This document shows positions 32,787 through 42,302 of a DNA stretch of 64,000 nucleotides, piece by piece. The DNA comes from Fibrobacterota bacterium. Lineage in GTDB: Bacteria; Fibrobacterota; Chitinivibrionia; Chitinivibrionales; FEN-1185. The stretch is taken from contig PLWQ01000020.1 in the NCBI GenBank assembly GCA_003165595.1, forward strand, positions 83,335 through 147,334. Reading direction: 5' to 3'. The notes below the pieces were generated by a model that had not been told where the DNA came from, did not search any database, and saw nothing but the letters and a program-made list of their open reading frames with translations. The position numbers and the translations under genes were made by a program. The number at the start of each line of letters is the position of its first letter. Position 1 is the stretch's first letter.

Positions 32787-34133
32787 GTGCTGCTCTTGTC
32801 GCCCAAATTCTGGCGAGAATTTATCACCAATCCGAAAGAAGCGTTGGAGACTCTCCGCCGTGCAAGGCACAGGATTGCGCATCCTATCCTCAAGTCCGTC
32901 GTGTTTGTGAGGATTACTTTTGCCGAATACCTGCAGAACCACTGCATAACGCGCGCCTCGGCGCTCGCGTTCGCGCTCCTGCTCACGCTCATCCCGCTTC
33001 TGGTGTGCATTTCGCTGATGATGACCAAAGTGATGGAAGTCCCGCTTCCGGCGGTGGAAAAAGTGGTGGCCTTCTTCCTGCCGTTCGCGCCGCAATCCGT
33101 TCTTGCGCAGCTCAGCGTTTTCTTCGCAAACGCGCAAAAGATAAAAGGTCTGGGCATCGCGGTGCTGATTATTGTTACCTTGAGCCTCTTCGGCACGGTG
33201 GAAGAAGCGCTCAACACCATCTGGAAAGTGGCCCGGTCCCGCTCGTTTTTCGTGAGGCTCCGCACGTTCACCATGGTCATGGTGTACAGCCCCATATTCT
33301 TTTTCGCGTCCTTCGAGGTGCGGCGCAGCGTAATGCCTGATGTCAAGCTGGTCTATATCTTCTCGCTCGATATCCTGTCGTTGCTGCTTATCGTTCTGGC
33401 GTTTACGGTTTTTATCTGGGTTGTGCCCAACACCAAAGTCAGGTTCAAGAAGGCCGCGATAGGCGGGCTGGTGGCGGGCGTGCTGTTTGAGCTGGAACGG
33501 TATTGGTTCTCCACATACATAACCCTCAATGCGCAAACGGTCACCATCTACGGCGCGTTCGGCAATTTTCTGTTCTTTCTTATTTCGCTGTTTTTTGCCT
33601 CGTGTTTCATTCTGTTCGGCGCCGAAGTAGCCTTCGTTGCCCAGAACTTCCGGCCGCTGTTGCGAGCCAAGAAACGGTGGGACCGCCGGATAAGCGATTA
33701 CAAGACCTACATCTGCCTCCGGGTGATGATCGACGTCGTGGGCGCATTTCTTTCCCGGAAAAAGCCACCCGCGCTGTCGCAGTTCATGAAGAAATACGAA
33801 ATGACCGAGACGCAGGCGCTGGGCATCGTGAACTCGCTTATCCGGTCCGGGTTTTTGCATGTTGTCAACAGCAACGGCGGCGGCAAGGACGCGTACGTTC
33901 CCACGCGCGATTTCGCGTCGGTGCGGCTCCGCGAGGTTTTGGACGTCATCGAAGACGAGAACCGCGGCGTTCCCTCCACTCCCGACGATTTCGCCAAGAA
34001 CTACGTGGCGGGCCTCATTGCCGGGGTGCGTCAGCGGCCCGCGTCGCAGACCGACGACCTGACCTTCGAAAAACTGGTTACCGAAATCGACGAAGGGGAG
34101 AAACGTTTGCAGAAGATAAGTCTGGGGATCTAG
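32787..34133 (+). CDS. YihY/virulence factor BrkB family membrane protein
   Basis: A 448-residue inner-membrane protein with about six hydrophobic segments and YihY-family motifs: ITRASALAFALLLTLIPLLVC, SLFGTVEEALNTIWKVARSRSF and IYGAFGNFLFFLISLFFASCFILFGAEVAFVAQN. The C-terminal 150 cytoplasmic residues contain a winged-helix-like region (MTETQALGIVNSLIRSGFLHVV), a fusion also seen in some family members. GTG 32787 follows GGAGGAACC. Function is unproven; the old RNase BN label for the family is not supported. It is co-oriented with the CDP-alcohol transferase 20 bases upstream. Confidence 0.85.
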   Translation: MLLLSPKFWREFITNPKEALETLRRARHRIAHPILKSVVFVRITFAEYLQNHCITRASALAFALLLTLIPLLVCISLMMTKVMEVPLPAVEKVVAFFLPFAPQSVLAQLSVFFANAQKIKGLGIAVLIIVTLSLFGTVEEALNTIWKVARSRSFFVRLRTFTMVMVYSPIFFFASFEVRRSVMPDVKLVYIFSLDILSLLLIVLAFTVFIWVVPNTKVRFKKAAIGGLVAGVLFELERYWFSTYITLNAQTVTIYGAFGNFLFFLISLFFASCFILFGAEVAFVAQNFRPLLRAKKRWDRRISDYKTYICLRVMIDVVGAFLSRKKPPALSQFMKKYEMTETQALGIVNSLIRSGFLHVVNSNGGGKDAYVPTRDFASVRLREVLDVIEDENRGVPSTPDDFAKNYVAGLIAGVRQRPASQTDDLTFEKLVTEIDEGEKRLQKISLGI

Positions 34134-34282
34134 AACTTTCCTGTTTACGCCCGCGGCTATTCCTTGGCGACGATCGAACCGCTCCCGCGCCATCGCTATG
34201 AAAACAACCCCGCGAATCCGGACGAGCTTTGTCCAACGGTGCGAGTACGAAACTTTACGCCTGTGGAATGGACCTTCTGCTC

Positions 34283-34454
34283 AGCGTTAGGTGGACCGGC
34301 GGGTGCGCGAGAGCGCAGGGCCGCCAGACCCAGGCCGCAGGGGCCCTAGGGCTGGCGGCACCGAGGCCGGCTGGCCGAGCCCAAAGGGAGACCGGCCCGA
34401 GCGCAGCGAGGGAAACGCCCAGGCCTTTTTCTTTCTACTACAGCGGGGCGCCCA
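34283..34454 (+). repeat. Interspersed structured element, copy B (compact form)
   Basis: AGCGTTAGGTGGACCG starts at 34283. Hairpin TGCGC-GAGA-GCGCA lies at 34304-34317, exactly 12 bases after the opening word as in the other copies. GCCGCCAG pairs with CTGGCGGC (34321-34359), CCGAGG follows, then GGGAGACCGGCCCG, GGGAAACGCCCAGGCC and the end GCGGGGCGCCCA at 34443-34454. The flank 34134-34282 holds no gene. Confidence 0.72.
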
Positions 34455-34473
34455 ACCTTTTCTTCTCCGGTAT

Positions 34474-35778
34474 TTAGTGTCCGTAAACCTCAAAGTTGTA
34501 CAGCGAGTAGCCGTAGCCCGTGGCGCGCTTGATTCCCAGCATGCGCACGTAGCGTCCCTGTGAGCTCTGCTTGAGGAGGAGCGTGTTCTGTCCGGTGGTA
34601 TTTGTCACCGTATTGAACGTGGTCCAACACTTCGCGTCCTGCGATAGCTGCATTGCAAAGTTTGAGGCATAGGCATTTTCCCATTCCAGGTAGATTCCGG
34701 TGACGGTCTTGACAGATCCGAGGTCGACGTAAATCCATTCGTTGTCGGTCCAGTTGCTTGCCCAGCGCGTGTCCGGATACAGGTCAAACGCGTTTGCGGG
34801 AACGTAACATGCCTGCGTGCTGGATGCGCATGACGCGCTTGTGGGCGCGGAAAGTTTTGCGTCGAGCGTTCCGGTTGCGGCATATCCGAGAACCTGAATT
34901 TCGTACAGGGAATAGCCGTACTGCGTGGAACGCTTGACGCCCTGCATCTTTACGAATCTGCCCGACGCCGTGAGATTGGGGAAACTGTCGGTGCGCGCGC
35001 CGCAGGCGAAGCCGGATTTCGATCCGATGGTGGTATAGGCGACACCGTCGGATGAAACCTGGAGGTTGTACGAGGCGGCAGCGGAATTTTCCCAGTACAA
35101 CTTGACCGTGGAGAGTTTCTGGACGTTGCCCAAATCGACCACGAGCCATTCGTTATCGGTGAACTTGGAGCCCCAGCGCTTGCACATGTCGCCGTCCACC
35201 GCGTTGGCTGCGGTGTAGCACGAAGATTCCGCGCTTGATCCGAATGCCGGCTTGCCCTGCGAAAGAAGTTGCGGCGCCTGTACGGTCTGGATGTTGAGCA
35301 GGATGTAGTAATACGTCTGGCCGATAGTGCTGCAATCGCTGTTGACGTAGTCGCAGTACAACCCATTATAGCCCGTGAATGACCAGGTAATGAGTCCGGT
35401 CGATTGATTGTAATTTACCGCGAGGTCGGCTAGCGCATAGTGCGGGTCGTAAACGCCTCTGGTGGCGCCGGGAGGAAAATAGGTGTGAAGCACATAGAAT
35501 CCCAGGTCGGCCAATGTGGACGAGGCGTTTGGAAACATGAAATCCGCGGAAGGTCCGGCCTGGCACGGCGTGAGGTAATCGGTCCATGCGAACCCCGAAT
35601 TGGTATTGATGAGGTGTTCGTTGGGGTTGAGCTGTATGGTCCCGCTGTACGTTTTTGTGAGCGGAGCGTACTGGCCGTATGCGATCTGGCCGCACGTTGG
35701 AATCCGATAATAGGTAGAGGCATTTGCGGCTGCAACAAGGGCGAAAACCCCAAATAACGAGCAGAGAACCTGTTTCAT
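34474..35778 (-). CDS. Secreted protein with two discoidin (F5/8 type C) domains
   Basis: A 434-residue protein with a signal peptide (VLCSLFGVFALVAAANA). The first 150 residues are a beta-rich domain of unknown family (YYRIPTCGQIAYGQYAP). Two tandem F5/8 type C domains follow. The first has YTAANAVDGDMCKRWGS, DNEWLVVDLGNVQKLSTVKLYWE and GRFVKMQGVKRSTQYGYSLYEIQVLG. The second has YVPANAFDLYPDTRWAS, DNEWIYVDLGSVKTVTGIYLEWE and GRYVRMLGIKRATGYGYSLYNFEVYG. Such domains bind carbohydrates at the cell surface. No sorting domain follows the second module. ATG 35778 is chosen because it begins the signal peptide. Confidence 0.82.
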   Translation of the reverse strand: MKQVLCSLFGVFALVAAANASTYYRIPTCGQIAYGQYAPLTKTYSGTIQLNPNEHLINTNSGFAWTDYLTPCQAGPSADFMFPNASSTLADLGFYVLHTYFPPGATRGVYDPHYALADLAVNYNQSTGLITWSFTGYNGLYCDYVNSDCSTIGQTYYYILLNIQTVQAPQLLSQGKPAFGSSAESSCYTAANAVDGDMCKRWGSKFTDNEWLVVDLGNVQKLSTVKLYWENSAAASYNLQVSSDGVAYTTIGSKSGFACGARTDSFPNLTASGRFVKMQGVKRSTQYGYSLYEIQVLGYAATGTLDAKLSAPTSASCASSTQACYVPANAFDLYPDTRWASNWTDNEWIYVDLGSVKTVTGIYLEWENAYASNFAMQLSQDAKCWTTFNTVTNTTGQNTLLLKQSSQGRYVRMLGIKRATGYGYSLYNFEVYGH

Positions 35779-35990
35779 GAGAGATCCTTTCGCACAGGGT
35801 GATGTGTTATCGTTCCTTGAGAAAACGAACCAAGAAAATAGTGATCGACTGCTGGCCGGGACAACAACTTTCTTGAAAGCAAAGAGGTGCGATCGTGCGG
35901 GCCGGCGCGCCCCCAACTTGCGTCCGGAGGCGTCGGGGCCAATTATACGATTCCATTCCAGCACAAACTATTTTGGTCTTTGAGGATATT

Positions 35991-36290
35991 ATGACGTCAA
36001 AAGAAGCTATCCTGGAATTCATCCGAAAGAACAGACGGATGCTTGAAAACCGATACTGCGTTGAGAAGATCGCCGTTTTCGGATCGTATGCCAGAGACAA
36101 GCAAACAGCAAATAGCGACATTGATCTTCTCGTCACCCTGGCGAAAAATACCCCGGACATTTACGAGATCAAACAGGGGCTTCGCGACCTGTTTTCCCGG
36201 CAGTTCAATTGCAACGTCGACATCGCCTCCGAGAAATACCTAAAGCCCTATGTTCGCGACGAGATACTTCGAGAGGCGGTTTATGCCTAA
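35991..36290 (+). CDS. MNT-type nucleotidyltransferase (antitoxin of a HEPN/MNT pair)
   Basis: A 99-residue minimal nucleotidyltransferase with the motif VFGSYARDKQTANSDIDLLV (GSxAR...SDxDL), which binds ATP and metal. In HEPN/MNT toxin-antitoxin modules the MNT protein adds AMP to a Tyr of the HEPN RNase and silences it. ATG 35991 is preceded by GAGGATATT. The HEPN partner starts inside the last eight bases but is frameshifted. A longer frame upstream is not supported. Confidence 0.85.
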   Translation: MTSKEAILEFIRKNRRMLENRYCVEKIAVFGSYARDKQTANSDIDLLVTLAKNTPDIYEIKQGLRDLFSRQFNCNVDIASEKYLKPYVRDEILREAVYA

Positions 36291-36623
36291 CGACAAGGTT
36301 TCACTGATGGGACTTGCGGAAGCAATCAGTTCAATCGTGCAATACACCGCCCCGTTTGCCAGCGCGGATGCCTTGCATGAAGACAAGGTTCACTCGATGC
36401 AACCATGATGAACTTTGTGGTCATCGGCGAAATGGTCGACAGGATTTCGGAAGAATTCAAGAACAATCACCCTGAAGTGGATTGGAAAAATATCAAAGGG
36501 TTACGCAACATTATCGCTCATGACTATTTCGGAGTCGACGCGGAAGAAATTTGGCAGATAATCAGGAACCGCATTCCCGTTTTGAAGAAAGCCGTCGACG
36601 CCGTGCTGCATTCCTGTTTGTAA
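36283..36623 (+). pseudogene. HEPN (DUF86) toxin, frameshifted
   Basis: From ATG 36283 the reading frame gives MPNDKVSLMGLAEAISSIV and continues to HEDKVHSMQP, then stops at 36406-36408. The next frame carries the rest of a DUF86 HEPN domain: MMNFVVIGEMVDRISEEF, VDWKNIKGLRNIIAHDYFGVD and EEIWQIIRNRIPVLKKAV. One extra base near 36402 would join the two into a normal HEPN protein of about 113 residues. The RNase/AMPylation motif Rx4HxY is intact (RNIIAHDY). The toxin is therefore inactivated by a single-base deletion, or the assembly has an error. Confidence 0.82.
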
Positions 36624-36850
36624 GGCATGCGTCGGGGGTATTGCTGGCTGCTCACTTTGGCATACTGCCGATCGAAATCGAAGCCCTCGCATCTTGCCGC
36701 GCAGTTCCTTCGTCCGCCTTATCCTCGTCCTCTCGGAAGCGGCATCACTTATGCGATTTACGCGGGAGAAAGAGGCACCTCCTGGGGAAAGTTGATTGGG
36801 TTGGGAACTCTGCGAGCCCCGGCGATGGGGTAAGCGGGGGCGAACCCTTG

Positions 36851-37666
36851 TTAGCGGGAAGGCGGCCTCTTCGTCGCCTTCTTGAACGCCGCAATTGCCT
36901 TTGACAGCTGTTTGATCATGGAAGGTTTGCTCGCGAGATTGTCCTCGATGATCTTTACCAGTGCGCTTCCCACAATGGCGCCGTCCGCGCCGGCCGCAGC
37001 CATGTGTCTCACGTGCCCGGGTGTGGAAATGCCGAACCCGACGCACAGCGGTTTGCCGGTGACTTTGCGGAGACGCTTGAGCGTGGCATCAACCGTCACG
37101 TTCACCTTTGTCTGGACACCCGTGCTTCCCAGGCGCGAGACGACATACACGAAGCCGGTAACCTTGCTGCAGATGTACTTCATGCGATTGGGCGGGGTAA
37201 GCTCGGACACGATGTAAACCGTTTGCAAACCGTTCGCGGTCATGGCGGCGGCAAGTTCTTCCGATTCCTCGGGCGGCATGTCGGCCACGAGCAGACTGTC
37301 TATTCCCGCGTCGGAAGCGCGTTTGCAAAACGTGGAATATCCCGGGTGCCGCGCTGAATTCGCATAAAGCAATATGCCGATCGGAACGTCGGTGTACGAG
37401 CGGATATTCCCGATGAGCCGGAAGAAGGCGGCATGAGTGAGCCCGGCGCTTATGGAGCGGATCGCGGCACGCTGGTTGATGGGTCCGTCGGCAATGGGGT
37501 CCGAGAACGGGTAGCCGATTTCCAGAACATCCGCGCCGCTGTCGACATAGGACTTGAAAATCGACTCGCTGGCGCGCAGATCTGGGTCGCCGGCCTCGGC
37601 GAAAGGAATAAAGGCAATCTCATTGCGCATACGAAGTGCTGCAAAGGTGCTTGAGTATCGGTCCAT
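36851..37666 (-). CDS. trpA: Tryptophan synthase alpha subunit
   Basis: A 271-residue TIM-barrel enzyme that cleaves indole-3-glycerol phosphate to indole, which passes to TrpB. The catalytic Glu and Asp are visible in VLEIGYPFSDPIADGP. The phosphate-binding strands VGFGISTPGHV and GADGAIVGSALVKIIEDN match. It lies 252 bases downstream of trpB on the same strand; the gap contains four strong hairpins. No other trp genes are in the window. Confidence 0.95.
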   Translation of the reverse strand: MDRYSSTFAALRMRNEIAFIPFAEAGDPDLRASESIFKSYVDSGADVLEIGYPFSDPIADGPINQRAAIRSISAGLTHAAFFRLIGNIRSYTDVPIGILLYANSARHPGYSTFCKRASDAGIDSLLVADMPPEESEELAAAMTANGLQTVYIVSELTPPNRMKYICSKVTGFVYVVSRLGSTGVQTKVNVTVDATLKRLRKVTGKPLCVGFGISTPGHVRHMAAAGADGAIVGSALVKIIEDNLASKPSMIKQLSKAIAAFKKATKRPPSR

Positions 37667-37713
37667 AGTTCACAACGTCCAATCTTGCTATCGGAAAGGC
37701 TTCGCTTTTCTTC

Positions 37714-37887
37714 ATGCCGCGAAGCGGCATACCTTGACGAAGGCGTTGCGGAAACGTGACGAGCGCAATGCGTTAGCGTTGCGCCTCTCGCACGTTTCCG
37801 CTGGAAGGGGTGTGCTCCAAGACCCCGCAGACGCGCCCGGCGCGGCGAGGAGGCTTGGAGCCAGGGGAAACCGCCAGCGGTTTCCCC
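37714..37887. repeat. Cluster of four hairpins between trpB and trpA
   Basis: Four inverted repeats follow each other: ATGCCGC/GCGGCAT (37714-37730, loop GAA); GCGGAAACGTG/CACGTTTCCGC (37748-37801) with further inner pairing CGAG/CTCG and CGCAA/TTGCG; GCTCCAAG/CTTGGAGC (37814-37861); and a perfect GGGGAAACCGC/GCGGTTTCCCC (37864-37887). No ORF is convincing. It could be a structured RNA, a palindromic mobile repeat or an attenuating element ahead of trpA. Confidence 0.6.
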
Positions 37888-37918
37888 ACCAAATTGTTTC
37901 CTTCTTGTCCTACGTATC

Positions 37919-39109
37919 CTAAATCTTTTTCCCCAAATACTCAGCCACGTGATAGATGTCTTTGTCACCCCGGCCCGATAAGTTTATCACCATGATTTTG
38001 TTCCTGGCCATTTTCGGCGCGGCCTTTATTGCATAGGCCACCGCGTGCGACGATTCCAGCGCCGGGATGATGCCTTCGCATTCGCACAGGAGCTGAAACG
38101 CGGCCACCGCTTCCTTGTCGGTTGCATAGGTATACCGTGCACGACCGCTGGTATATAAATGGGAATGCTGCGGCCCAACGCCCGAATAGTCGAGCCCGGC
38201 CGACACCGAATGGGTCGTGGCTATCTGACCGTTTTCGTCCTGAAGCACATAGGACAGCGATCCGTGCAATATGCCGGGACGCGACAGCGCCGTCGGCGTG
38301 AGACGCGTGGCATGCTTCTTTGTCGCAAGGCCCAACCCGCCGGCCTCGACGCCGGTGAGCCGCACCTTCTTGTCTTTAAGGAACGCGGAGAATATTCCGA
38401 TGGCATTTGAACCGCCGCCGACGCATGCCACGATTTCATCCGGCAGCCGGCCTTCCTCGGCGAGAATCTGCCGCCTGGTCTCAGTGCCGATCACCGATTG
38501 GAAATCGCGCACGATGGTGGGGAACGGGTGCGGCCCGAGCGCCGACCCGAACACGTAGTGGGTGTACGGGCACGACATGGTCCAGTCGCGAAGCGCCTCG
38601 TTCACCGCGTCCTTGAGCGTCTTGTTTCCGCTTTCGACCGGATTCACCTTGGCGCCGAGAAGGTTCATGCGGAATACATTGGGCCGCTGTCGCGCCATGT
38701 CAACCGTTCCCATGTAGATGTCGCACGATAGTCCAAGGAGTGCGGCCGAGGTGGCGGTGGCAACGCCGTGCTGGCCCGCGCCCGTCTCGGCGATCACACG
38801 GGTCTTACCCATGTACTTGCCCAGGAGTGTCTGGCCCAGCGAATTGGTGATTTTATGCGCGCCGGTGTGATTGAGGTCTTCGCGTTTGATATAGATGCGC
38901 GCCCCGCCGAGCTTCCCGGTGAGGCGCTTTGCAAAGTAGAGCGCGGTGGGACGCCCGCAATAGGTGTGCAGAAGCGATGCGAATTCGCGCATGAACGACG
39001 AGTCCTTGCGCGCGCGGTGGTACGCCCGTTCTATCTCGGCAAGGGCGGGCATCAGCGTCTCGGGCGCGTACCGGCCGCCGAACGAGCCAAAATATCCTTT
39101 TGAATTCAT
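37919..39109 (-). CDS. trpB: Tryptophan synthase beta subunit
   Basis: A 396-residue PLP enzyme that condenses indole with serine. The PLP Lys is in [15 protein letters not shown], the phosphate-binding loop is [10 protein letters not shown], and [13 protein letters not shown] matches the TrpB1 family. ATG 39109 begins [19 protein letters not shown], the standard N-terminus. A much longer in-frame extension runs antisense into the LepB-like gene and is not real. It starts 11 bases after the LepB-like stop, so it is probably in the lepA transcript. Confidence 0.96.
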   Translation of the reverse strand: MNSKGYFGSFGGRYAPETLMPALAEIERAYHRARKDSSFMREFASLLHTYCGRPTALYFAKRLTGKLGGARIYIKREDLNHTGAHKITNSLGQTLLGKYMGKTRVIAETGAGQHGVATATSAALLGLSCDIYMGTVDMARQRPNVFRMNLLGAKVNPVESGNKTLKDAVNEALRDWTMSCPYTHYVFGSALGPHPFPTIVRDFQSVIGTETRRQILAEEGRLPDEIVACVGGGSNAIGIFSAFLKDKKVRLTGVEAGGLGLATKKHATRLTPTALSRPGILHGSLSYVLQDENGQIATTHSVSAGLDYSGVGPQHSHLYTSGRARYTYATDKEAVAAFQLLCECEGIIPALESSHAVAYAIKAAPKMARNKIMVINLSGRGDKDIYHVAEYLGKKI

Positions 39110-39120
39110 GCTGTAATTAC

Positions 39121-40080
39121 TCACCGGATAATTCTGAACAGCCGGCCCATTCTCAGGCGCGGCCCGCCGGAACCGGGCGGCGCTACGGACCATAGAACGC
39201 CCATCACCCGTCCCTTGACGCACGACGAAAGCACCGGGCCAAAATACCGTGAATCGAACCCTTTTTGCCAATCGTCGGCAAGCAAAAATATACATGATTT
39301 TGAAAAGGTGTACCCGTACATCCTGGTGCCTCCCCGCAGGAGGGAAAACGTGAGCGTGACGTCTTTTCCCTCTTGTGAATGTACGAAATAATCCTGCATC
39401 CTGTTCCAGAAAAACCAGTCGAATTCGTACTTCGCCGGCACCGAATCGAGCCTGCCCTTGTAAAGCAGGAAGTCTCTGGTGCGCAGGGTGTCGGCCGGCC
39501 GGCCGTCTACATACACCACGGGCCGGATTGAAAAATGCTCGCGCGGGTTTTCCTGCCGGATCAGCGACGCCGCGAAAAAGAAGTCGCGCAGAGATAGTGA
39601 ATCCAGCGCAACGCTCGCACCGCGCCGCGGCAGCCGGTAGGGAGGCACGGAATCGCGGGGGGAAAATGCCGGCGGAAGGATGTCCGCCGTGTCGGGCAGT
39701 GACGAGCGTGCAACGCGGTTCTTGTTGACGACATAACACACGCCGCGGCTGATAACGATGCTGTCGCCCGAAAGGGCGGCGACGCGCAGGCACGAGGTGC
39801 TGCCGGAGAGCGTCGGATTGTCGAACACAACCGGACTGTTGCGCAACGGCAGGACCAATTCGGAAAGCGGCCACGCGTGGGTGAGCTTGAAAATAACCGC
39901 GCGGTCGCCGTCGGCAAGCGTGGGCGCCATCTGGTCGGTACGAACGGATACGGTGTCGAGCACCAGGAGTTTTACGGCAGCGGCGCACACAAGAACCAGA
40001 ACCGCAAACTTTACGATGCGGTACGCGATCACTCGTCCGTCGGGTGGCGCGGACGCGGTCTGATCGTTGCCGGGCGCCAC
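39121..40080 (-). CDS. Signal peptidase I-like membrane protein lacking both catalytic residues
   Basis: A 319-residue protein with one N-terminal membrane segment ([21 protein letters not shown]). It aligns by motif with type I signal peptidase (S26). Box B, normally SGSMxPTL, is [13 protein letters not shown] with Gln50 where the nucleophilic Ser should be. Box D, normally KRVVGLPGD, is [13 protein letters not shown] with Leu98 in place of the catalytic Lys. Box E is [18 protein letters not shown] (normally GDN..NSxDSRxxG). A long insertion separates boxes D and E. The GTG start is two bases after the lepA stop, the classic lepA-lepB order. It is likely a pseudo-peptidase with a binding or chaperone role; an active LepB must be elsewhere. 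Confidence 0.8.
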   Translation of the reverse strand: MAPGNDQTASAPPDGRVIAYRIVKFAVLVLVCAAAVKLLVLDTVSVRTDQMAPTLADGDRAVIFKLTHAWPLSELVLPLRNSPVVFDNPTLSGSTSCLRVAALSGDSIVISRGVCYVVNKNRVARSSLPDTADILPPAFSPRDSVPPYRLPRRGASVALDSLSLRDFFFAASLIRQENPREHFSIRPVVYVDGRPADTLRTRDFLLYKGRLDSVPAKYEFDWFFWNRMQDYFVHSQEGKDVTLTFSLLRGGTRMYGYTFSKSCIFLLADDWQKGFDSRYFGPVLSSCVKGRVMGVLWSVAPPGSGGPRLRMGRLFRIIR

Positions 40081-40082
40081 CG

Positions 40083-41882
40083 TTACTCCCTCGAAAGGAC
40101 CGCGAGGAACGCTTCCTGCGGTATCTCCACGTTTCCCACCTGCTTCATGCGCTTCTTGCCTTCCTTCTGCTTCTCCAGGAGTTTACGCTTGCGAGTGATG
40201 TCGCCGCCGTAGCATTTGGACGTCACGTCTTTTCGGTAGGCTTTTACCGTGGTCCTCGCGATGATGCGGCCGCCGATTGCGGCCTGGATTGCGACCTCGT
40301 ACTGCTGCCGCGGAATGAGTTCTTTGAGCTTGGACGTTATCATCTGGCCGTAGGAGTACGATTTTTCCTTGTGAATGATGGTGGAGAACGCGTCCACGGG
40401 CGCGCCGTTGATGAGGATGTCGAGCTTGACAAGATCGTTTTCCTGGAACGAGTCGAACTCGTAGTCCATGGAGGCATAGCCCTTGGAGATGCTCTTGAGC
40501 GTGTCGAAAAAATCGATGATGATTTCCGAGAGCGGAATCTTGTAGTTCATGCACACGCGCGTGGGCTCCAGGTATTCCATGGTGCCCATCACGCCCCGTT
40601 TCTCCTCGCACAGCTTCATGATGGCGCCCACGAACGCGGTGGGGGTGATGATCTGCACTTTGTCGATAGGTTCCGACACGGATTCCAGGTAGTTGGGGGG
40701 CGGGAGCTTTGCCGGGCTCTCGATGTACAGTTCTTCTTTGTTGCGCGTGAGTATCTTGTACCTGACGTTCGGCACGGTGGTGATGATGTTCACATTGTAT
40801 TCGCGGAACAGCCGCTCCTGCACCACTTCCATGTGCAAGAGCCCCAGAAAGCCGGCCCGGAAGCCGAAACCGAGAGCCTCCGAAGTTTCCGGCACGTAGG
40901 TAAGCGAGGAGTCGTTGAGTGTGAGTTTTTCCAGAGACGAACGCAGGTTCTCGTAATCGTCCTTGTCGACAGGATAGATTCCCGAGAACACCATGGGCTT
41001 CACGTCCTTGTACCCCGCAACCGGTGAATCTGCGCCGCCCGTCTTGGAGGTAATCGTATCGCCGATCTTGAGTTCGGAAACTGCCTTGATATTTGCGATA
41101 ACGTAACCTACCTGACCGGGGGTAAGTTCGTCTTCGACGGTTCTCCCGAGGCGGAAGTAGCCCACTTCCATGACCTCGTGCTCACTGCCCGAGATAAAGA
41201 ATCGCACCATGTCGCGCGCTTTGATTCGTCCGTCAAACACCCGGACGTAGGCGACCGCGCCCCGGAACGCATCGAACTTCGAGTCGAACACGAGCGCCTT
41301 GAGCGGCTTGTCGGCAAAGCCGGCGGGCGGCGGGATCGCCACAACGATGCGTTCGAGAATCGCGTCCGCGCCCAGACCGGATTTCGCGCTACAGTGCAGG
41401 ATGGAGGCCGGCTCCACGCCGAGCAGGTCGCCGACCTGTTTCGCAACGTCGTCCGGATGCGCGGACGGCAGGTCCACTTTGTTCAGGACCGGGATTATTT
41501 CAAGATTGTTCTCAAGCGCAAGGTACGTGTTGGTAAGCGTTTGCGCCTCAATACCCTGGCTTGCGTCGACCACGAGAACGGCGCCTTCGCATGCCGCAAG
41601 CGAACGCGACACTTCGTACGAAAAGTCAACATGGCCGGGCGTATCGATCAGGTTGAAGCAATAGTCCGTGCCGTCCAGAGCGTGGTAGTTCATGCGCACC
41701 GGGTGCGACTTGATGGTTATGCCGCGCTCGCGTTCGAGGTCCATGTCGTCGAGAATCTGATCCTGCATCCTGTCTTTTGCCACGGTTCCCGTGAGTTCGA
41801 GGAAACGGTCGGCGAGCGTGGATTTGCCGTGGTCGATGTGGGCGATGATGCAGAAATTGCGGATGAGCTTGGGATCTTGCAA
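40083..41882 (-). CDS. lepA: Translation elongation factor 4 (LepA)
   Basis: A 599-residue ribosome-associated GTPase. G1 is [10 protein letters not shown]2 lies in [14 protein letters not shown]3 DTPGH and G4 NKVDLP, and the LepA-specific C-terminus ends in [24 protein letters not shown]. The start is assigned to TTG 41882: it has CCGGAGAACC nine bases upstream and gives the standard LepA N-terminus [18 protein letters not shown], while no ATG is near. A longer frame to 42014 reads through intergenic sequence. Length is exactly typical. It leads the group lepA, LepB-like, trpB. Confidence 0.96.
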   Translation of the reverse strand: MQDPKLIRNFCIIAHIDHGKSTLADRFLELTGTVAKDRMQDQILDDMDLERERGITIKSHPVRMNYHALDGTDYCFNLIDTPGHVDFSYEVSRSLAACEGAVLVVDASQGIEAQTLTNTYLALENNLEIIPVLNKVDLPSAHPDDVAKQVGDLLGVEPASILHCSAKSGLGADAILERIVVAIPPPAGFADKPLKALVFDSKFDAFRGAVAYVRVFDGRIKARDMVRFFISGSEHEVMEVGYFRLGRTVEDELTPGQVGYVIANIKAVSELKIGDTITSKTGGADSPVAGYKDVKPMVFSGIYPVDKDDYENLRSSLEKLTLNDSSLTYVPETSEALGFGFRAGFLGLLHMEVVQERLFREYNVNIITTVPNVRYKILTRNKEELYIESPAKLPPPNYLESVSEPIDKVQIITPTAFVGAIMKLCEEKRGVMGTMEYLEPTRVCMNYKIPLSEIIIDFFDTLKSISKGYASMDYEFDSFQENDLVKLDILINGAPVDAFSTIIHKEKSYSYGQMITSKLKELIPRQQYEVAIQAAIGGRIIARTTVKAYRKDVTSKCYGGDITRKRKLLEKQKEGKKRMKQVGNVEIPQEAFLAVLSRE

Positions 41883-42002
41883 AGACTGGTTCTCCGGACT
41901 ATTATTATGGGAATAACACGAACAAAAAAGGCGATTTGCCAGATGTTGAAAAATACAACGTGGGAAGGCGATGAATATTGCATTGGTATAAAGTTTAAGA
42001 TG

Positions 42003-42185
42003 TGGGCGCCCCACCGCAAAATCCGGGTAAAGGCTTGGGCGTTTCCCGTCATGGGAGGCGCGCCTCCCATGACGGGTCGGTCTCCCTGCAGGCTCGGCTG
42101 ATAGCCTCGGTGCCGCCAGCCCTATGGCCTGCGGCCGGGTCAGGCGGCACTGCTCTCTGGAGCACCTTGCGGTCCACCTAACGCT
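42003..42185 (-). repeat. Interspersed structured element, copy C
   Basis: Read on the minus strand it opens with AGCGTTAGGTGGACCG (from 42185). Hairpin TGCTC-CAGA-GAGCA follows after the same 12-base spacer (42164-42151). GTGCCGCC pairs with GGCGGCAC, then CCGAGG, a GGCT/AGCC hairpin, GGGAGACCGACCCG, and a perfect 32-base palindrome with arms CCCGTCATGGGAGGCG and its complement. GGGAAACGCCCAAGCC and the end GGGGCGCCCA complete it at 42003. The flank 42186-42302 holds low-complexity CAACTT words and no gene. Confidence 0.72.
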
Positions 42186-42302
42186 GGGCAGAGGAAGATT
42201 GCCACAATTATTGCCTTTTGCGGACTACCGGCAACATCCTCTACTTGCGGGAAGGGGGAGAGGGTGTCCGCGCCTTCATCTACTTTTCAACTTCTAAACT
42301 TT

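Noticed and set aside
32715-33340. 209-codon plus-strand frame overlapping the YihY gene
   Set aside because: It is a shadow frame; the YihY frame has membrane segments and family motifs over the same bases.
39110-39988. N-terminal extension of trpB to a 689-codon frame
   Set aside because: The extension is out-of-frame reading of the LepB-like gene; the standard TrpB start is at 39109.
31416-42185. Integron attC sites
   Set aside because: GTTAGGT in the element matches the GTTRRRY core, but no paired RYYYAAC partner at attC spacing, no cassette array and no integrase gene are seen.
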